Assembly (NCBI GenBank): GCA_963780795.1
Contig: CAWADH010000005.1
Location: 62,001 to 126,000 of the forward strand
Origin: DATJGR01 sp963780795
GTDB lineage: Bacteria; Pseudomonadota; Gammaproteobacteria; Pseudomonadales; Azotimanducaceae
Length of the DNA stretch: 64,000 bases
Direction: 5' to 3'
The translations under genes and the position numbers were made by a program. Shown here one piece after another: positions 31,381 through 41,005 of this stretch (within the stretch, counting starts at the first letter, position 1; each line of letters begins with the position of its first letter). The notes under the pieces were generated by a model. The model was given only the letters and a program-made list of their open reading frames with translations, ran no database searches and was not told where the DNA came from.

Positions 31381-34300
31381 ATGCTGTCGCGCTTCTTCAT
31401 CGACCGGCCGATCTTCGCGTGGGTCATCGCGATCTTCATCGCGCTCGCCGGCGCGCTGGCGATCGTGCGGCTGCCGGTCGAGCAGTACCCGAGCATCGCG
31501 CCGCCGCAGGTGGTCATTCAGACGACGTACCCCGGCGCGTCCGCCGAGACGGCGCAGAACTCCGTCACGCAGGTGATCGAGCAGCAGCTCACCGGCATCG
31601 ACAACCTGATGTATTTCGCGTCGACCACCGGTTCGACCGGCCAGGTGCAGATCACTGCGACGTTTCTCGCCGGCACCAACCCCGACATTGCGCAGGTGCA
31701 GGTGCAGAACAAGGTGCAGCAGGCGAGTTCGCGCCTGCCGCAGGAAGTGCTGCAACAGGGCGTGGTGGTGCAGAAGTCGCAGTTCAGCTTTCAGCTGATC
31801 GTCGGCATCTCCGACACCATGGGCCGCTACAACAACATCGACATCTCCGACTTTCTCGGCAGCCGCATCCTGGATCCGATCTCGCGCGTGCCGGGCGTGG
31901 GCGATGTGCAGGTGTTCGGCTCGCCCTACGCGATGCGGATCTGGCTCGATCCGTACAAACTCAATTCGTACAACCTGACGCCCAGCGACGTCCGCGACGC
32001 GGTACGGGCGCAGAACACGCAGGTCTCCGCCGGTGAGATCGGCGCGCAGCCCGCAACCGCGGTGCAGCAACTCAACGCAACGGTCACCGCGCAAAGCCGC
32101 CTGACCACTCCCGAACAATTTCGCAATATCATCCTGAAAAGCTCTTCCGGTGGCGCCTCAGTGCGGTTGTCAGACGTCGCGCGGGTGGAGATCGGTGCGG
32201 ACAGCTACCAGGTGATCAGCCGGCTGAACGGCCGACCGGCCGCTGGCATGACCGTGCGCCTCGCTCCCGGTGCGAACGCGCTCACGACGATCGACGCCGT
32301 CAAGAAGCGCGCGACCGAACTCGCCGCGTCGCTGCCCGAAGGCATGGAGCTGTCGTTCCCGGTCGACAACACGCGCTTCATCCGCATCTCGATCCGCGAA
32401 GTGATCTACACGCTGATCGAGGCGATCGCGCTGGTGATTCTCGTGATGTGGGTGTTTCTGCAGAACTGGCGCACCACGCTGATTCCCGCCATCGCCGTGC
32501 CGGTGGTGTTGTTCGGCACGTTCGGCGCGCTCGCCGTGTTCGGCTACACCATCAACACGCTGACGCTCTTCGCGCTGGTGCTATCGATCGGCTTGCTCGT
32601 GGACGATGCAATCGTGGTGATCGAGAACGTCGAACGCATCATGCGCGAAGAGCAGATGTCGCCGCGCGACGCCACGCGCAAGTCGATGCAGCAGATCACC
32701 GGCGCGCTGATCGCCATCGCGCTGGTGCTGTCCGCGGTGTTCGTGCCGATGGCGTTCTTCGGCGGATCCACCGGCGTGATCTACCGGCAGTTCTCCGTGA
32801 CGATCGTGTCGGCCATGGTGCTGTCGATCTTCGTCGCGCTGGTGCTCACGCCGGCGCTGTGCGCCACGCTGCTGAAGCCAGTTCCGCTCGGACATTCGGA
32901 ACGCCGCGGCTGGTTCTTCACGAAATTCAACTCGACGTTCGAGAGCGGTCGCGAACGCTACGTGGCCGCGCTGGAGCGGATCCTCGGCAAGCGCGGACGG
33001 TCGATGGTGGTGTACGGCGTGATCGTCGCGGTCATGGCGATGCTGCTGATGCGCATGCCGACCGGCTTCTTCCCCGCCGAAGACCAGGGTGGCCTGTTCA
33101 CGCCGATCACGCTGCCCGTTGGCGCAATGCAATCGCGAACGCTCGAAGTCGCAAAGCAGGTGGAGCACTTCTACCTGGTTGACGAAAAGGACAACGTGCA
33201 CACGATATTCATCGTGGCGGGCTTCAGCTTTGCCGGACAGGGTCAGAACACCGGCCAGGCGTTCGTGAACCTCACCGACTGGGACAAGCGACCCGGCGAG
33301 GTCAACAGCGCGCAAGCGATCGTCGGCCGCGCGTTCAAAACCTTCTCGTCGATTCGCGACGCGCAGATTTTCCCGCTGCTGCCGTCGCCGGTGCGCGAAC
33401 TCGGCAACTCCACCGGTTTCGAAATGGAACTCGAAGATCGCGGCGATCTCGGTCACGAGGCGTTGATGGCGGCGCGCGATCAGTTACTCGCCGCGGCGCG
33501 CAAGAATCCGCTGCTCGCGCAGGTGCGACAGAACGGTCTCGACGATACGCCGCAGCTGCACCTCGAAGTGGATCAGGCGAAAGCGAATGCGCTCGGCATT
33601 TCCGTGGCAGACATCAACGCAACGCTGTCCGCTGCGTGGGGCGGTTCGTACATCAACGACTTCATCGATCGCGGTCGCGTGAAGCGCGTGTACATGCAGG
33701 GCGATGCACCGTTCCGGATGGCACCGGAGGATCTGGAGCGGTGGTACGTCCGCTCCGCCACCGGAACGATGGCGCCGTTCTCGTCGTTCATGACCTGGCG
33801 CTGGCAGCAGGGACCGGCGCGGCTCGAACGCTACAACGGCCGGCCCTCATTGAACATTCAAGGACAAGGCGCCGAGGGGATCAGCTCCGGCACCGCGATG
33901 GACGAGATGGAACGGCTCGTAGCCGAACTTCCGAAAGGCTTCGGGCTGGAATGGACCGGCGCGTCGTATCAGGAGCGGCTGTCGGGCGCACAAGCGCCCG
34001 CGTTGTACGCGATCTCGCTGCTGGTCGTGTTCCTGTGCCTCGCGGCTTTGTACGAAAGTTGGGCGGTTCCGGTGGCGGTGATGCTGGTGGTGCCGCTCGG
34101 CATCGTCGGCGCGGTACTGGCCGCGACGATGCGCGGCCTCGTCAACGACGTCTACTTCCAGGTGGGTCTGCTCGCGACGATGGGTCTCGCCGCGAAAAAC
34201 GCAATCCTGATCGTGGAATTCGCCGAAGCGGAACTTCGCGAAGGAGTCAGCGCACTCGAAGCGGCGCTGCACGCCGCGCGGTTGCGCCTGCGACCGATCC

Positions 34301-34509
34301 TGATGACATCGTTCGCGTTCATCGCCGGCGTGTTCCCGCTGGTGGTGGCGCGCGGTGCAGGTGCGGCCAGTCAGAACGACATCGGCACCGGCGTGGTGGG
34401 CGGCATGTTCACCGGCGTAATGCTGGCGATCTTCTTCGTACCCGTGTTCTTCGTCATCGTGCGCCGCCGGGCGAAACTGCCGACCGCCTCGCTCTGGCCC
34501 GGGCCTTAA
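31381..34509 (+). CDS. RND multidrug efflux permease (AcrB/MexB type)
   Basis: A 1042-residue HAE1-family RND permease of standard length. It opens LSRFFIDRPIFAWVIAIFIALAG, contains the proton-relay D408 and D409 in GLLVDDAIVV, and has the later conserved segments GFFPAEDQGGLF and LAAKNAILIVEFAE. Twelve helices and two large periplasmic loops are expected. It exports toxic hydrophobic compounds with the adaptor encoded 3 bases upstream. No outer-membrane channel gene follows, so it must borrow one. The start ATG and the spacing leave no doubt about the pairing. Confidence 0.94.
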   Translation: MLSRFFIDRPIFAWVIAIFIALAGALAIVRLPVEQYPSIAPPQVVIQTTYPGASAETAQNSVTQVIEQQLTGIDNLMYFASTTGSTGQVQITATFLAGTNPDIAQVQVQNKVQQASSRLPQEVLQQGVVVQKSQFSFQLIVGISDTMGRYNNIDISDFLGSRILDPISRVPGVGDVQVFGSPYAMRIWLDPYKLNSYNLTPSDVRDAVRAQNTQVSAGEIGAQPATAVQQLNATVTAQSRLTTPEQFRNIILKSSSGGASVRLSDVARVEIGADSYQVISRLNGRPAAGMTVRLAPGANALTTIDAVKKRATELAASLPEGMELSFPVDNTRFIRISIREVIYTLIEAIALVILVMWVFLQNWRTTLIPAIAVPVVLFGTFGALAVFGYTINTLTLFALVLSIGLLVDDAIVVIENVERIMREEQMSPRDATRKSMQQITGALIAIALVLSAVFVPMAFFGGSTGVIYRQFSVTIVSAMVLSIFVALVLTPALCATLLKPVPLGHSERRGWFFTKFNSTFESGRERYVAALERILGKRGRSMVVYGVIVAVMAMLLMRMPTGFFPAEDQGGLFTPITLPVGAMQSRTLEVAKQVEHFYLVDEKDNVHTIFIVAGFSFAGQGQNTGQAFVNLTDWDKRPGEVNSAQAIVGRAFKTFSSIRDAQIFPLLPSPVRELGNSTGFEMELEDRGDLGHEALMAARDQLLAAARKNPLLAQVRQNGLDDTPQLHLEVDQAKANALGISVADINATLSAAWGGSYINDFIDRGRVKRVYMQGDAPFRMAPEDLERWYVRSATGTMAPFSSFMTWRWQQGPARLERYNGRPSLNIQGQGAEGISSGTAMDEMERLVAELPKGFGLEWTGASYQERLSGAQAPALYAISLLVVFLCLAALYESWAVPVAVMLVVPLGIVGAVLAATMRGLVNDVYFQVGLLATMGLAAKNAILIVEFAEAELREGVSALEAALHAARLRLRPILMTSFAFIAGVFPLVVARGAGAASQNDIGTGVVGGMFTGVMLAIFFVPVFFVIVRRRAKLPTASLWPGP

Positions 34510-34955
34510 CGAACCGGCCTGACGCTCCCCTCTAGGCGCTTGTTGGTTGACCACTTCCGGCACGAACCACCATCGTCATGACCAATGTCGGCGCGTGTCT
34601 GAAAGCGATGATGTCGCGAGTCGAACCTTTACAGCTCGATTCGTTCGAAGCGGACTTAGTTTGATAGCGAGGAGACGGCGGCGCGATCGGCAGCGGCGTT
34701 GGGCGTGGACCATCGCCCTAATCGATGCGCTCTCGCGGCAAAGTGGTCCGGCCCGGTAAGCGCACCAACCGATCCGGGTCGCCTCACGGCCTCAACTCGG
34801 TCGTCAACCCGACAGCCTGCCTTGATTTGGGCGATGGTCAAATTCCGCCACCCGACGGCCCAACCGACGCGACGCCTCATGCGATGCCGACGCTCATCGC
34901 ACCACCATCCGCTCACTGACAAACCCGCCCGCTCGAACAAATCGACCCCGCCGGT
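34510..34955. other. 446-bp intergenic stretch with no supported gene
   Basis: The region between the RND permease stop and the monooxygenase stop has no frame with coding character, no clear hairpin and no repeat that I can see. It lies between two convergent genes, so it should hold terminators, but none with a T-run is evident. Confidence 0.4.
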
Positions 34956-36677
34956 TCACTCACGCGATCCGAAGGCGAAGTTCTCCCGCATCCGCGCGCG
35001 TACCGCGCCCTGGTGTTCGAAGTACTGCTTGAAGCCGCCGTTGTAGTTGCCGTCCTGCCGGCGCTGCGACTCGCCTTCGAAGTTGTAGTAACCCGGTGTG
35101 CACTCCTGGTTGCGCCCGGTTTTGCCGCGATGCGTGATCACTTCGTTCACCCACCACTCCTCCGCTTCGAACGTCGGATCGATCGTCTTCAATCCGTTCG
35201 AACGCACGTAGTCGATGCACGCCGCGATGTGGTCGCCCTGCGTCTGCAGCATGTCGGTGAGGTTGAACTGAAACGACGCCTGATAGCCGCCCATGATGAA
35301 CAGGTTCGGAAAACCCTGCGTATGGATGCCGAGCAGCGTGCGGATGCCGTCGCGATACTTGTCTTCGAGATCGACGCCGTCGCGGCCCACGATGCGGTTG
35401 TAGATGCCGGTCTTCTGCACTTCGAAACCCGTGGCGTATATCAGCAGGTCGAGCTCGTACTGTTTGCCGTCGAACACCGGACCCTTCTCGGTGATCTGCG
35501 TGATGCCTTTGCCGTGCGTGTCGACCAGATGGACTGAGGGGCGGTTGAACGTCGGCAGATAATCGTTGTGAAAGCACGGGCGTTTGCACATGAACATGTA
35601 CCACGGCTTGAGCGCATCCGCCGTCGCTTTGTCTTTGACCGTGGCATCGATGCGCTCGTGGATGCGCATCATGTAGTCGATGTTTCCGCGCTCCTGCCGC
35701 TGGATTTTCTCTTCGCGGGTTTCCGCTGCAAAGCGCGCCTTCTGTTCTTCCGTCAGTTGCGGATCGGCCAGCGCACGAGCGCGACGCTTCGCCTGCCAGC
35801 CCGGCTTCAGTTTCGCTGCCCACTCCTGATCGGTGGGCCAGTCGTCGCGCACGTCGATCGACGACGGCGTGCGCTGAAATACGTACAGCTCTTTCGCGTT
35901 CTCGCCGAGGCCCGGCACCGCCTGCACAGCGGTTGCGCCGGTGCCGATGATGCCGACCACTTTGTCTTTCAGCTTCTCGAGGTTCGCGCCGGTGTAGTCG
36001 TAGTCCCAGCGCGACGTATGGAACGAGTGACCTTTGAACGTATCCATGCCGGCGATGCGCGACAGCTTCGGCTTAGACAGCGTGCCGTTGGCGCAGATCA
36101 CGAAGCGCGCGCGCATGTGGTCGCCGCGATCGGTGTCGATGTGCCACATCTGCTCGGCTTCGTTCCATATCGTCGACGTCACCGTGGTCTGGAACACCGC
36201 GAGGTCGTACAGGTTGTAGCGCTGCGCGATCATCTGGCAGTAGGCGAAAATCTCCGGCGCGCGCGAGTAGTGATGCTTCGGCACATAGCCCATTTCGTCG
36301 AGCAGCGGCAGATAGTCGTACGACACGACGTCGCACGCCGCGCCCGGATAGCGATTCCAGTACCACGTACCGCCGACGTCAGCGCCGCGCTCGACGATGC
36401 GGATGCTCTCCACGCCTTTTTCACGAAGGCGTGCCGATGTGAGCAGCGCCGAGAACCCGCCGCCGATGAACAGCACCTCGACGGTGTCGCGGATCGGCTC
36501 ACGCGGCTCGACGGGGCCGCTGTACGGATCTACGCCGTACTTGGCGAGTTCGCCGTCGAATTCCGACGTGAACTGTTGGGTACCTTCGGGCCGATACGAC
36601 AGCCGCAGGTCGCGCTCTTCTGCGAACTTCCGCTTGATGTCGTCGTAATAGGAATCCGGGTGGCGCGGTCTGCTCAT
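34956..36677 (-). CDS. Baeyer-Villiger-type flavin monooxygenase
   Basis: A 573-residue class B flavoprotein monooxygenase. The FAD Rossmann motif is FIGGGFSALL (residues about 70-79), the BVMO fingerprint FKGHSFHTSRW is at 214-224, and the NADPH motif GIIGTGATAVQ is at about 242-252. Such enzymes insert oxygen beside ketones using NADPH and O2, for example in the degradation of cyclic ketones or steroids. The N-terminal extension (about 65 residues) is typical of the cyclohexanone/cyclopentadecanone-type group. It is divergent from a nitroreductase gene. The substrate is not deducible. Confidence 0.88.
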   Translation of the reverse strand: MSRPRHPDSYYDDIKRKFAEERDLRLSYRPEGTQQFTSEFDGELAKYGVDPYSGPVEPREPIRDTVEVLFIGGGFSALLTSARLREKGVESIRIVERGADVGGTWYWNRYPGAACDVVSYDYLPLLDEMGYVPKHHYSRAPEIFAYCQMIAQRYNLYDLAVFQTTVTSTIWNEAEQMWHIDTDRGDHMRARFVICANGTLSKPKLSRIAGMDTFKGHSFHTSRWDYDYTGANLEKLKDKVVGIIGTGATAVQAVPGLGENAKELYVFQRTPSSIDVRDDWPTDQEWAAKLKPGWQAKRRARALADPQLTEEQKARFAAETREEKIQRQERGNIDYMMRIHERIDATVKDKATADALKPWYMFMCKRPCFHNDYLPTFNRPSVHLVDTHGKGITQITEKGPVFDGKQYELDLLIYATGFEVQKTGIYNRIVGRDGVDLEDKYRDGIRTLLGIHTQGFPNLFIMGGYQASFQFNLTDMLQTQGDHIAACIDYVRSNGLKTIDPTFEAEEWWVNEVITHRGKTGRNQECTPGYYNFEGESQRRQDGNYNGGFKQYFEHQGAVRARMRENFAFGSRE

Positions 36678-36808
36678 GATGTGAGTCCAGTGCTCGAGTG
36701 CCGACGTGAATTCGGAAAGATACGGGCAAATCGAAGGTGTGACTATCCCCGGACCGGTAGCGGCGAAGGCATAGAATCGGGCCTGCTACCCCAGCCGGAA
36801 GATCGTCC

Positions 36809-37471
36809 ATGGAACTCTACGACGTCATGCACACCACGTTTGCCGCCCGCGACTTCGTCGACGAAGACGTTCCCGATGCGGTGATCCGGCGCATTCTCGA
36901 CCACGCCCGGTTCGCGGCCAGCGGCGGCAATCGACAGGGTTGGAAGGTGATCGTGGTGCGCAACCCTGCCACGCGCGAGGCACTGGTGCCGCTGATGGCC
37001 GGCGCAGTACAACGTTATGTGGCGCAGGTGCGCGCCGGTGAAGCGCCGTGGAACACGATCGATGCGACGCGGTTGACCGACGCAGAGATCGCCGCTCAAC
37101 CGGTGCCCGAAGCGATGATCCGTAAACTGACGCATGCGCCGGTGGTGCTGTTCGTGTTCGTCGATCTCGCCGTGGTGGCGTCGTTGGACCGCAACGCCGG
37201 TCGCATCGGCGTGGTGTCCGGCGGCTCCATCTATCCGTTCGTCCAGAACATCCTGCTCGCCGCGCGTAACGAAGGGTATGGCGGCACGCCGACCACGTTC
37301 GTCGCGGACAGAGAGAAGGACCTGCAGGCGCTCCTCGGCGTGCCGCGCCAGATGGCGTTCGCCGCGATGATCCCGATGGGGAAACCGGTGAAACAGCTGA
37401 CCAAACTGAAACGCAGACCGGTGAACGAGTTCGCGATGCTCGAGCGTTGGAACGGCCCGCCGCTCGAATGA
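36809..37471 (+). CDS. Nitroreductase family protein
   Basis: A 220-residue FMN-dependent nitroreductase-fold protein. It begins LYDVMHTTFAARDFVDEDVP, a typical N-terminal pattern, with RRILDHARFAASGGNRQGWK (FMN contact S/N residues) and the late AFAAMIPMGKPVKQLTKLKRRPVNE. It reduces quinones, nitro compounds or enones with NAD(P)H. It is divergent from the BVMO gene (about 130 bases apart), so they may share a regulator. Confidence 0.85.
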   Translation: MELYDVMHTTFAARDFVDEDVPDAVIRRILDHARFAASGGNRQGWKVIVVRNPATREALVPLMAGAVQRYVAQVRAGEAPWNTIDATRLTDAEIAAQPVPEAMIRKLTHAPVVLFVFVDLAVVASLDRNAGRIGVVSGGSIYPFVQNILLAARNEGYGGTPTTFVADREKDLQALLGVPRQMAFAAMIPMGKPVKQLTKLKRRPVNEFAMLERWNGPPLE

Positions 37472-37481
37472 GTCAAAATCT

Positions 37482-37537
37482 GGTGCCAGGCACTGGCTGT
37501 CGACCTCTGAAACGGGTAAGCGCCGGTGCCTGGCACC
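37482..37537. repeat. Two GGTGCCTGGCACC-type palindromes between convergent genes
   Basis: GGTGCCAGGCACT at 37482-37494 and GGTGCCTGGCACC at 37525-37537, the second followed by GTCGGTGACTTATTCAACG. The second is a perfect palindrome around its central base. Related copies with the same TTATTCAACG tail occur at 45583-45673. They lie in the 105-bp gap between the nitroreductase and Nudix stops. Confidence 0.6.
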
Positions 37538-37576
37538 GTCGGTGACTTATTCAACGCAACGCGACGGTCTCGTTAG

Positions 37577-38317
37577 TCAATAGATCTCCACCGAGTTCTC
37601 GAACGAGAAGCCGCCCGGCGTCATTGCAAGACGATGTCTATGGCCCGGCACCTCGGCATTCCAGTCGGCATAGCCGGCGTCGCCGCGCCACATCGCAACG
37701 CGCACGCCGTCCGCACGCTTCGCGACGCGCGTTTCGTAGTAACGCGGTTCGCGCGAGCGCAATAGCGCAAGCGCGGCATCGACCGTTGCAGTTTTCGACA
37801 ACTGATACAGCGTCACCCACGTCGGCGGCGCCAGGTCGATCTCTCCGGCCGCGTGTCGTTCGAGCGCTGCTGCCGGCGCGAGCCACTGATGGTTCTGAAT
37901 CTCGCCGCCGTCGATGGTGACGTCGTGGCGATCGGCGCGTGCGGCGAAGAACCAGGTCGCATACCGTTTCGGCGTGCCCGGCGGCGGCGTCCAGTGCGCA
38001 AACCACACGAACCCGTCGGACGACAGCGCAAGGCCCGCTTCTTCGAGCGTTTCGCGCACGGCGGCATTGCGCGCGGCGACGTTCGCGTCGCGGCCGGACT
38101 CGTAGTCCGCGTCGTCGATGCGGCCGCCGGGAAACACCCACATGCCGCCGAACGCGATCTGCGATGCTTTGTGCAGCATCAGCACTTCGAGTTGCGACGC
38201 TTGATCGCGCAACAGCACCACGGTTGCAGCCGGAATCGCCGGCTCGCCGCCATCGCGCGCGGCGATGTTGTCGCCGTAAGTGTCGTTGCGGTGCCGGCCC
38301 GCCTGCTCGTCCGCCAT
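37577..38317 (-). CDS. Nudix hydrolase (NUDT19-like)
   Basis: A 246-residue Nudix-fold protein. The Nudix box has the N-terminal G (FPGGRIDDAD) separated by an insertion from the catalytic helix ARNAAVRETLEEAGL (RE-x2-EE-x-G). The start ATG at 38317 gives MADEQAGRHRNDTYGD. NUDT19/RP2p-like relatives with this insertion cleave CoA or NDP derivatives; the substrate is not certain. It begins 2 bases after the MBL-fold hydrolase stop on the same strand, so both are one transcript. Confidence 0.83.
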   Translation of the reverse strand: MADEQAGRHRNDTYGDNIAARDGGEPAIPAATVVLLRDQASQLEVLMLHKASQIAFGGMWVFPGGRIDDADYESGRDANVAARNAAVRETLEEAGLALSSDGFVWFAHWTPPPGTPKRYATWFFAARADRHDVTIDGGEIQNHQWLAPAAALERHAAGEIDLAPPTWVTLYQLSKTATVDAALALLRSREPRYYETRVAKRADGVRVAMWRGDAGYADWNAEVPGHRHRLAMTPGGFSFENSVEIY

Positions 38318-38319
38318 CT

Positions 38320-39186
38320 TCAACCCACGTCGAAGCGGAAAGAGGAACCGTCGCGCTTTACGTGGCCCGCAGTGGGCGCCGCGAAGTGCGTGCCGATGAC
38401 CAGCGTAGGCTGGTCCGCCACTTTTTCGAAGACCGAACGCCGCATCGATGCGCCCGCCACCGGATCGCTGTCGAAACTCGGCGACCATTCCGGATGTCCG
38501 AACTGACACGGATGATGCAGCATGTCGCCGGTAATCATCGCGCGTTTGCCTTTCGATTCGATGATCACGCTGACGTGCCCCGGCGTGTGTCCGGGCGTCG
38601 GCATCAAGCGGATCTCGGGCGAAATGCGATGGTCCATCTCCACCAGTTCCGCCAGGCCGCGATCGAAGATCGGCTGCACCGAATCGCTGAGAATTTCCTG
38701 CTGTTCCTTGTCGCCTTCCTGCTTCCAGAACGCGTATTCCTGTTTGCCGACCAGGTAGCGCGCATTCGGAAACGTCGGCACCCATTTGCCGCCTTCGAGC
38801 ATCGTGTTCCAGCCGACGTGATCCACGTGCAGGTGCGTGCACACCACCGCGTTCACTTCGCTGCGCTTGCAGCCGTTCGCTTCGAAGCTCTTCAGAAATC
38901 CGGTCTGCAGACCGACGTTGCCGAACAGCGCGCGCGGCTTGTCGTTGCCGACGCAGGTGTCCACCACGAGCTTGAGTCCGGGCGCATGCACCAGCAGCGC
39001 GTGAATCGACAGCTTCAGTTCGCCCGCCTCGGTGACGAAATGCGGATACAGCCACGGCATGTCGCGCAGCTTCTCGGGCGTTGCTTCCTTCAGGAAGGCC
39101 GACTCTGCGTTGTAGGCAATCGGCACCTCGGATTCGACGATCCGTGTGATCTTTACGTCGCCAACCTGCCATTCCAGTGTCGTCAT
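38320..39186 (-). CDS. MBL-fold metallo-hydrolase
   Basis: A 288-residue metallo-beta-lactamase-fold protein. The zinc motif is THLHVDHVGW (HxHxDH), with further ligands in PTPGHTPGHVSV, TGDMLHHPCQ and IGTHFAAPTAGHV. It resembles the quorum-quenching/AHL-lactonase and glyoxalase-like hydrolases; the substrate is unknown. The Nudix gene follows 2 bases after its stop. DapD is divergent, 95 bases away. It is complete and starts MTTLEWQVGDVKIT. Confidence 0.87.
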   Translation of the reverse strand: MTTLEWQVGDVKITRIVESEVPIAYNAESAFLKEATPEKLRDMPWLYPHFVTEAGELKLSIHALLVHAPGLKLVVDTCVGNDKPRALFGNVGLQTGFLKSFEANGCKRSEVNAVVCTHLHVDHVGWNTMLEGGKWVPTFPNARYLVGKQEYAFWKQEGDKEQQEILSDSVQPIFDRGLAELVEMDHRISPEIRLMPTPGHTPGHVSVIIESKGKRAMITGDMLHHPCQFGHPEWSPSFDSDPVAGASMRRSVFEKVADQPTLVIGTHFAAPTAGHVKRDGSSFRFDVG

Positions 39187-39281
39187 CGTGCTTCTCCTGT
39201 GCGTGTTGCCGGATTAAATGTTCAACTTGAAGCCGGAGCATCGCAGAACATCCCGATGACTGCGATACCGAAGGAGGGGCG

Positions 39282-40109
39282 ATGACCGAAGACGAATTGC
39301 GGTGGACCATCGACACGGCTTGGGAGAAACGCGACGGCGTTTCTCCGTCGACGCGCGGTCCGGTGCGCGCCGCAGTAGACGAAACGCTGGATACGCTCGA
39401 TCGCGGCGTCCTGCGCGTGGCCGAGAAGATCGGCGGCGAGTGGCACACCCATCAGTGGATCAAGAAAGCCGTGCTGCTGTCGTTCCGGCTGAACGCGATG
39501 GCGCCGATCAGCGGTGGACCGGACGGCGCCACCTGGTACGACAAGGTGCCGTCGAAGTTCGCCGGCTGGTCGGCCGACGAGTTCGCTCGGGCGGGGTTTC
39601 GCGCGGTGCCGGACGCGATCGTGCGCCGGTCCGCGTTCATCGGCAGAAACGCGGTGCTGATGCCGAGCTTCGTCAACGTCGGCGCGTACGTCGGCGAAGG
39701 TACGATGATCGACACGTGGGCAACGGTCGGATCGTGCGCGCAGATCGGCCGCAACTGCCACATCTCCGGCGGCACCGGCATCGGCGGCGTGCTGGAACCG
39801 CTGCAGGCGAATCCGGTGATCGTCGAAGACAACTGTTTCATCGGGGCGCGTTCGGAAGTGGCCGAAGGGGTGATCGTCGGTGAAGGCGCAGTGTTTGGAA
39901 TGGGCGTGTTCGTCGGCGCCTCGACGAAGATCGTCGACCGCGCCACCGGACAGATCCATCAGGGTCGCGTGCCGCCCTATTCGGTCGTTGTAGCGGGCTC
40001 GTTGCCGCAAGCGGCCGATCGACCATCGCTGTACTGCGCGGTGATCGTGAAGACCGTCGATGAACGAACGCGCTCCAAGACGTCGATCAACGAGTTGTTG
40101 CGCGACTGA
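39282..40109 (+). CDS. dapD: 2,3,4,5-tetrahydropyridine-2,6-dicarboxylate N-succinyltransferase
   Basis: A 275-residue DapD, which transfers a succinyl group from succinyl-CoA to tetrahydrodipicolinate in lysine and meso-diaminopimelate synthesis. It has a helical N-terminal domain (WIKKAVLLSFRLNAM) and a left-handed beta-helix of hexapeptide repeats from about residue 105 to 230 (RSAFIGRNAVLMPSFVNVGA, GTMIDTWATVGSCAQIG, GGTGIGGVLEPLQ, IVEDNCFIGARSEVAEG). The cytoplasmic trimer is conserved. It stands as a single gene followed by an exported cupin. Confidence 0.95.
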   Translation: MTEDELRWTIDTAWEKRDGVSPSTRGPVRAAVDETLDTLDRGVLRVAEKIGGEWHTHQWIKKAVLLSFRLNAMAPISGGPDGATWYDKVPSKFAGWSADEFARAGFRAVPDAIVRRSAFIGRNAVLMPSFVNVGAYVGEGTMIDTWATVGSCAQIGRNCHISGGTGIGGVLEPLQANPVIVEDNCFIGARSEVAEGVIVGEGAVFGMGVFVGASTKIVDRATGQIHQGRVPPYSVVVAGSLPQAADRPSLYCAVIVKTVDERTRSKTSINELLRD

Positions 40110-40157
40110 GCCGCAACTTATCCTGCGTCGGAGCCGACAACCAATCGGAGTAAGCGA

Positions 40158-40535
40158 ATGCGCCGTTCCGCGCGCCTGTTTTCGGCGATCACATTGCTGC
40201 TGTGCGCCTATTCGGCCGGCTCGCAAGAGACGAGGAGCGTTCAGACGCAGCGCGTCGTGCAGTTCGAGAACGACGATGTGAAGGTGTGGAAGGCGATCGT
40301 CGCACCGAACTCACCGTTGCCGCCGCATCGCCACGACCATCCGCGCGTCATCACGGCGCTTGTCGGCGGTACGATGAAGATCGTGGATCAGGACGGCACC
40401 TCGGAAGTGCACGTCTGGGAAAGCGGCAAGTCGTATTGGCTTCCGGCCAATCCTCCGGGCAGGTTGCACACCGACGTGAACGCCGGCGAAAAGCCGATCG
40501 AAGTTGTCGTGGTGGAGTTGAAAAAGGCCGGTTGA
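40158..40535 (+). CDS. Exported cupin-domain protein
   Basis: A 125-residue protein with a signal peptide (MRRSARLFSAITLLLCAYSAG) and a single cupin barrel. The metal site pattern PPHRHDHPRVITALVGG matches cupin motif 1, and a second part is WESGKSYWLPANPPGRLHT with the motif 2 histidine. Its role (metal-binding sensor, isomerase or dioxygenase) is unknown. It follows dapD by 48 bases and precedes a VOC gene on the same strand. Confidence 0.8.
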   Translation: MRRSARLFSAITLLLCAYSAGSQETRSVQTQRVVQFENDDVKVWKAIVAPNSPLPPHRHDHPRVITALVGGTMKIVDQDGTSEVHVWESGKSYWLPANPPGRLHTDVNAGEKPIEVVVVELKKAG

Positions 40536-40568
40536 GATTGCATCTTCCGCCGCAGAGGTGCACCACTC

Positions 40569-40964
40569 ATTACAACCGTCGTTTCCATCAGCATCGACGT
40601 GCCGAATCTCGCGGAAGGTGTTGCGTTCTATTGCGGCGCCTTTGGGTTCTCGAAGAAGTCGGAACCCGTGCCGGGCGTGGCTGTGCTCCACGGCCTCAAC
40701 GTCGAACTGTGCCTGCTGCAGAAAGACGCGGGTTCCAAACCGTCGCCGACCACCACTGACCGGCGCACGTTCGAGCGCCACTGGACACCGGTGCATCTCG
40801 ATCTGCATGTGGACGACCTGCACGCTGCGCTCGCGCGAGTCGAAGCGCTCGGTGCCAAACGCGAGCAGCTGTTCGAGCATGACGGCCCTGGTTCTGCGGC
40901 GCTCTGCAGCGATCCATTCGGCAACGGATTCTGTCTGCTGCAGCGACGTGAGTCGAAACGATAG
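40569..40964 (+). CDS. VOC/glyoxalase family protein (start uncertain)
   Basis: A small VOC-fold protein of 121-131 residues. The first beta strand (TTVVSISIDVPNLAEGVAFY) needs the codons before the GTG at 40599, so I place the start at an ATT codon at 40569. If ATT is not used, the protein lacks its first strand. The second module has HLDLHVDDLHAALARVEALG and ends DPFGNGFCLLQR. Metal-binding His appear in the second module (HLDLHV). Its substrate is unknown. An upstream ATG may have been lost. Confidence 0.6.
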   Translation: MTTVVSISIDVPNLAEGVAFYCGAFGFSKKSEPVPGVAVLHGLNVELCLLQKDAGSKPSPTTTDRRTFERHWTPVHLDLHVDDLHAALARVEALGAKREQLFEHDGPGSAALCSDPFGNGFCLLQRRESKR

Positions 40965-41005
40965 GTCACGGTGGTACACCTCGTCGGCAAGCCGACCAGC
41001 CGCTG

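Noticed and set aside
28546..32118. A 1190-codon minus-strand open frame covering the RND and molybdenum hydroxylase genes
   Set aside because: It is antisense to the adaptor and the start of the permease, rich in Arg and His with no domain. Only its last 162 residues (28546-29034) are the real [2Fe-2S] subunit.
37482..37556. CRISPR-like array from the GGTGCC repeats
   Set aside because: Only two or three copies at each place, unequal spacing and self-palindromic units with no unique spacers.
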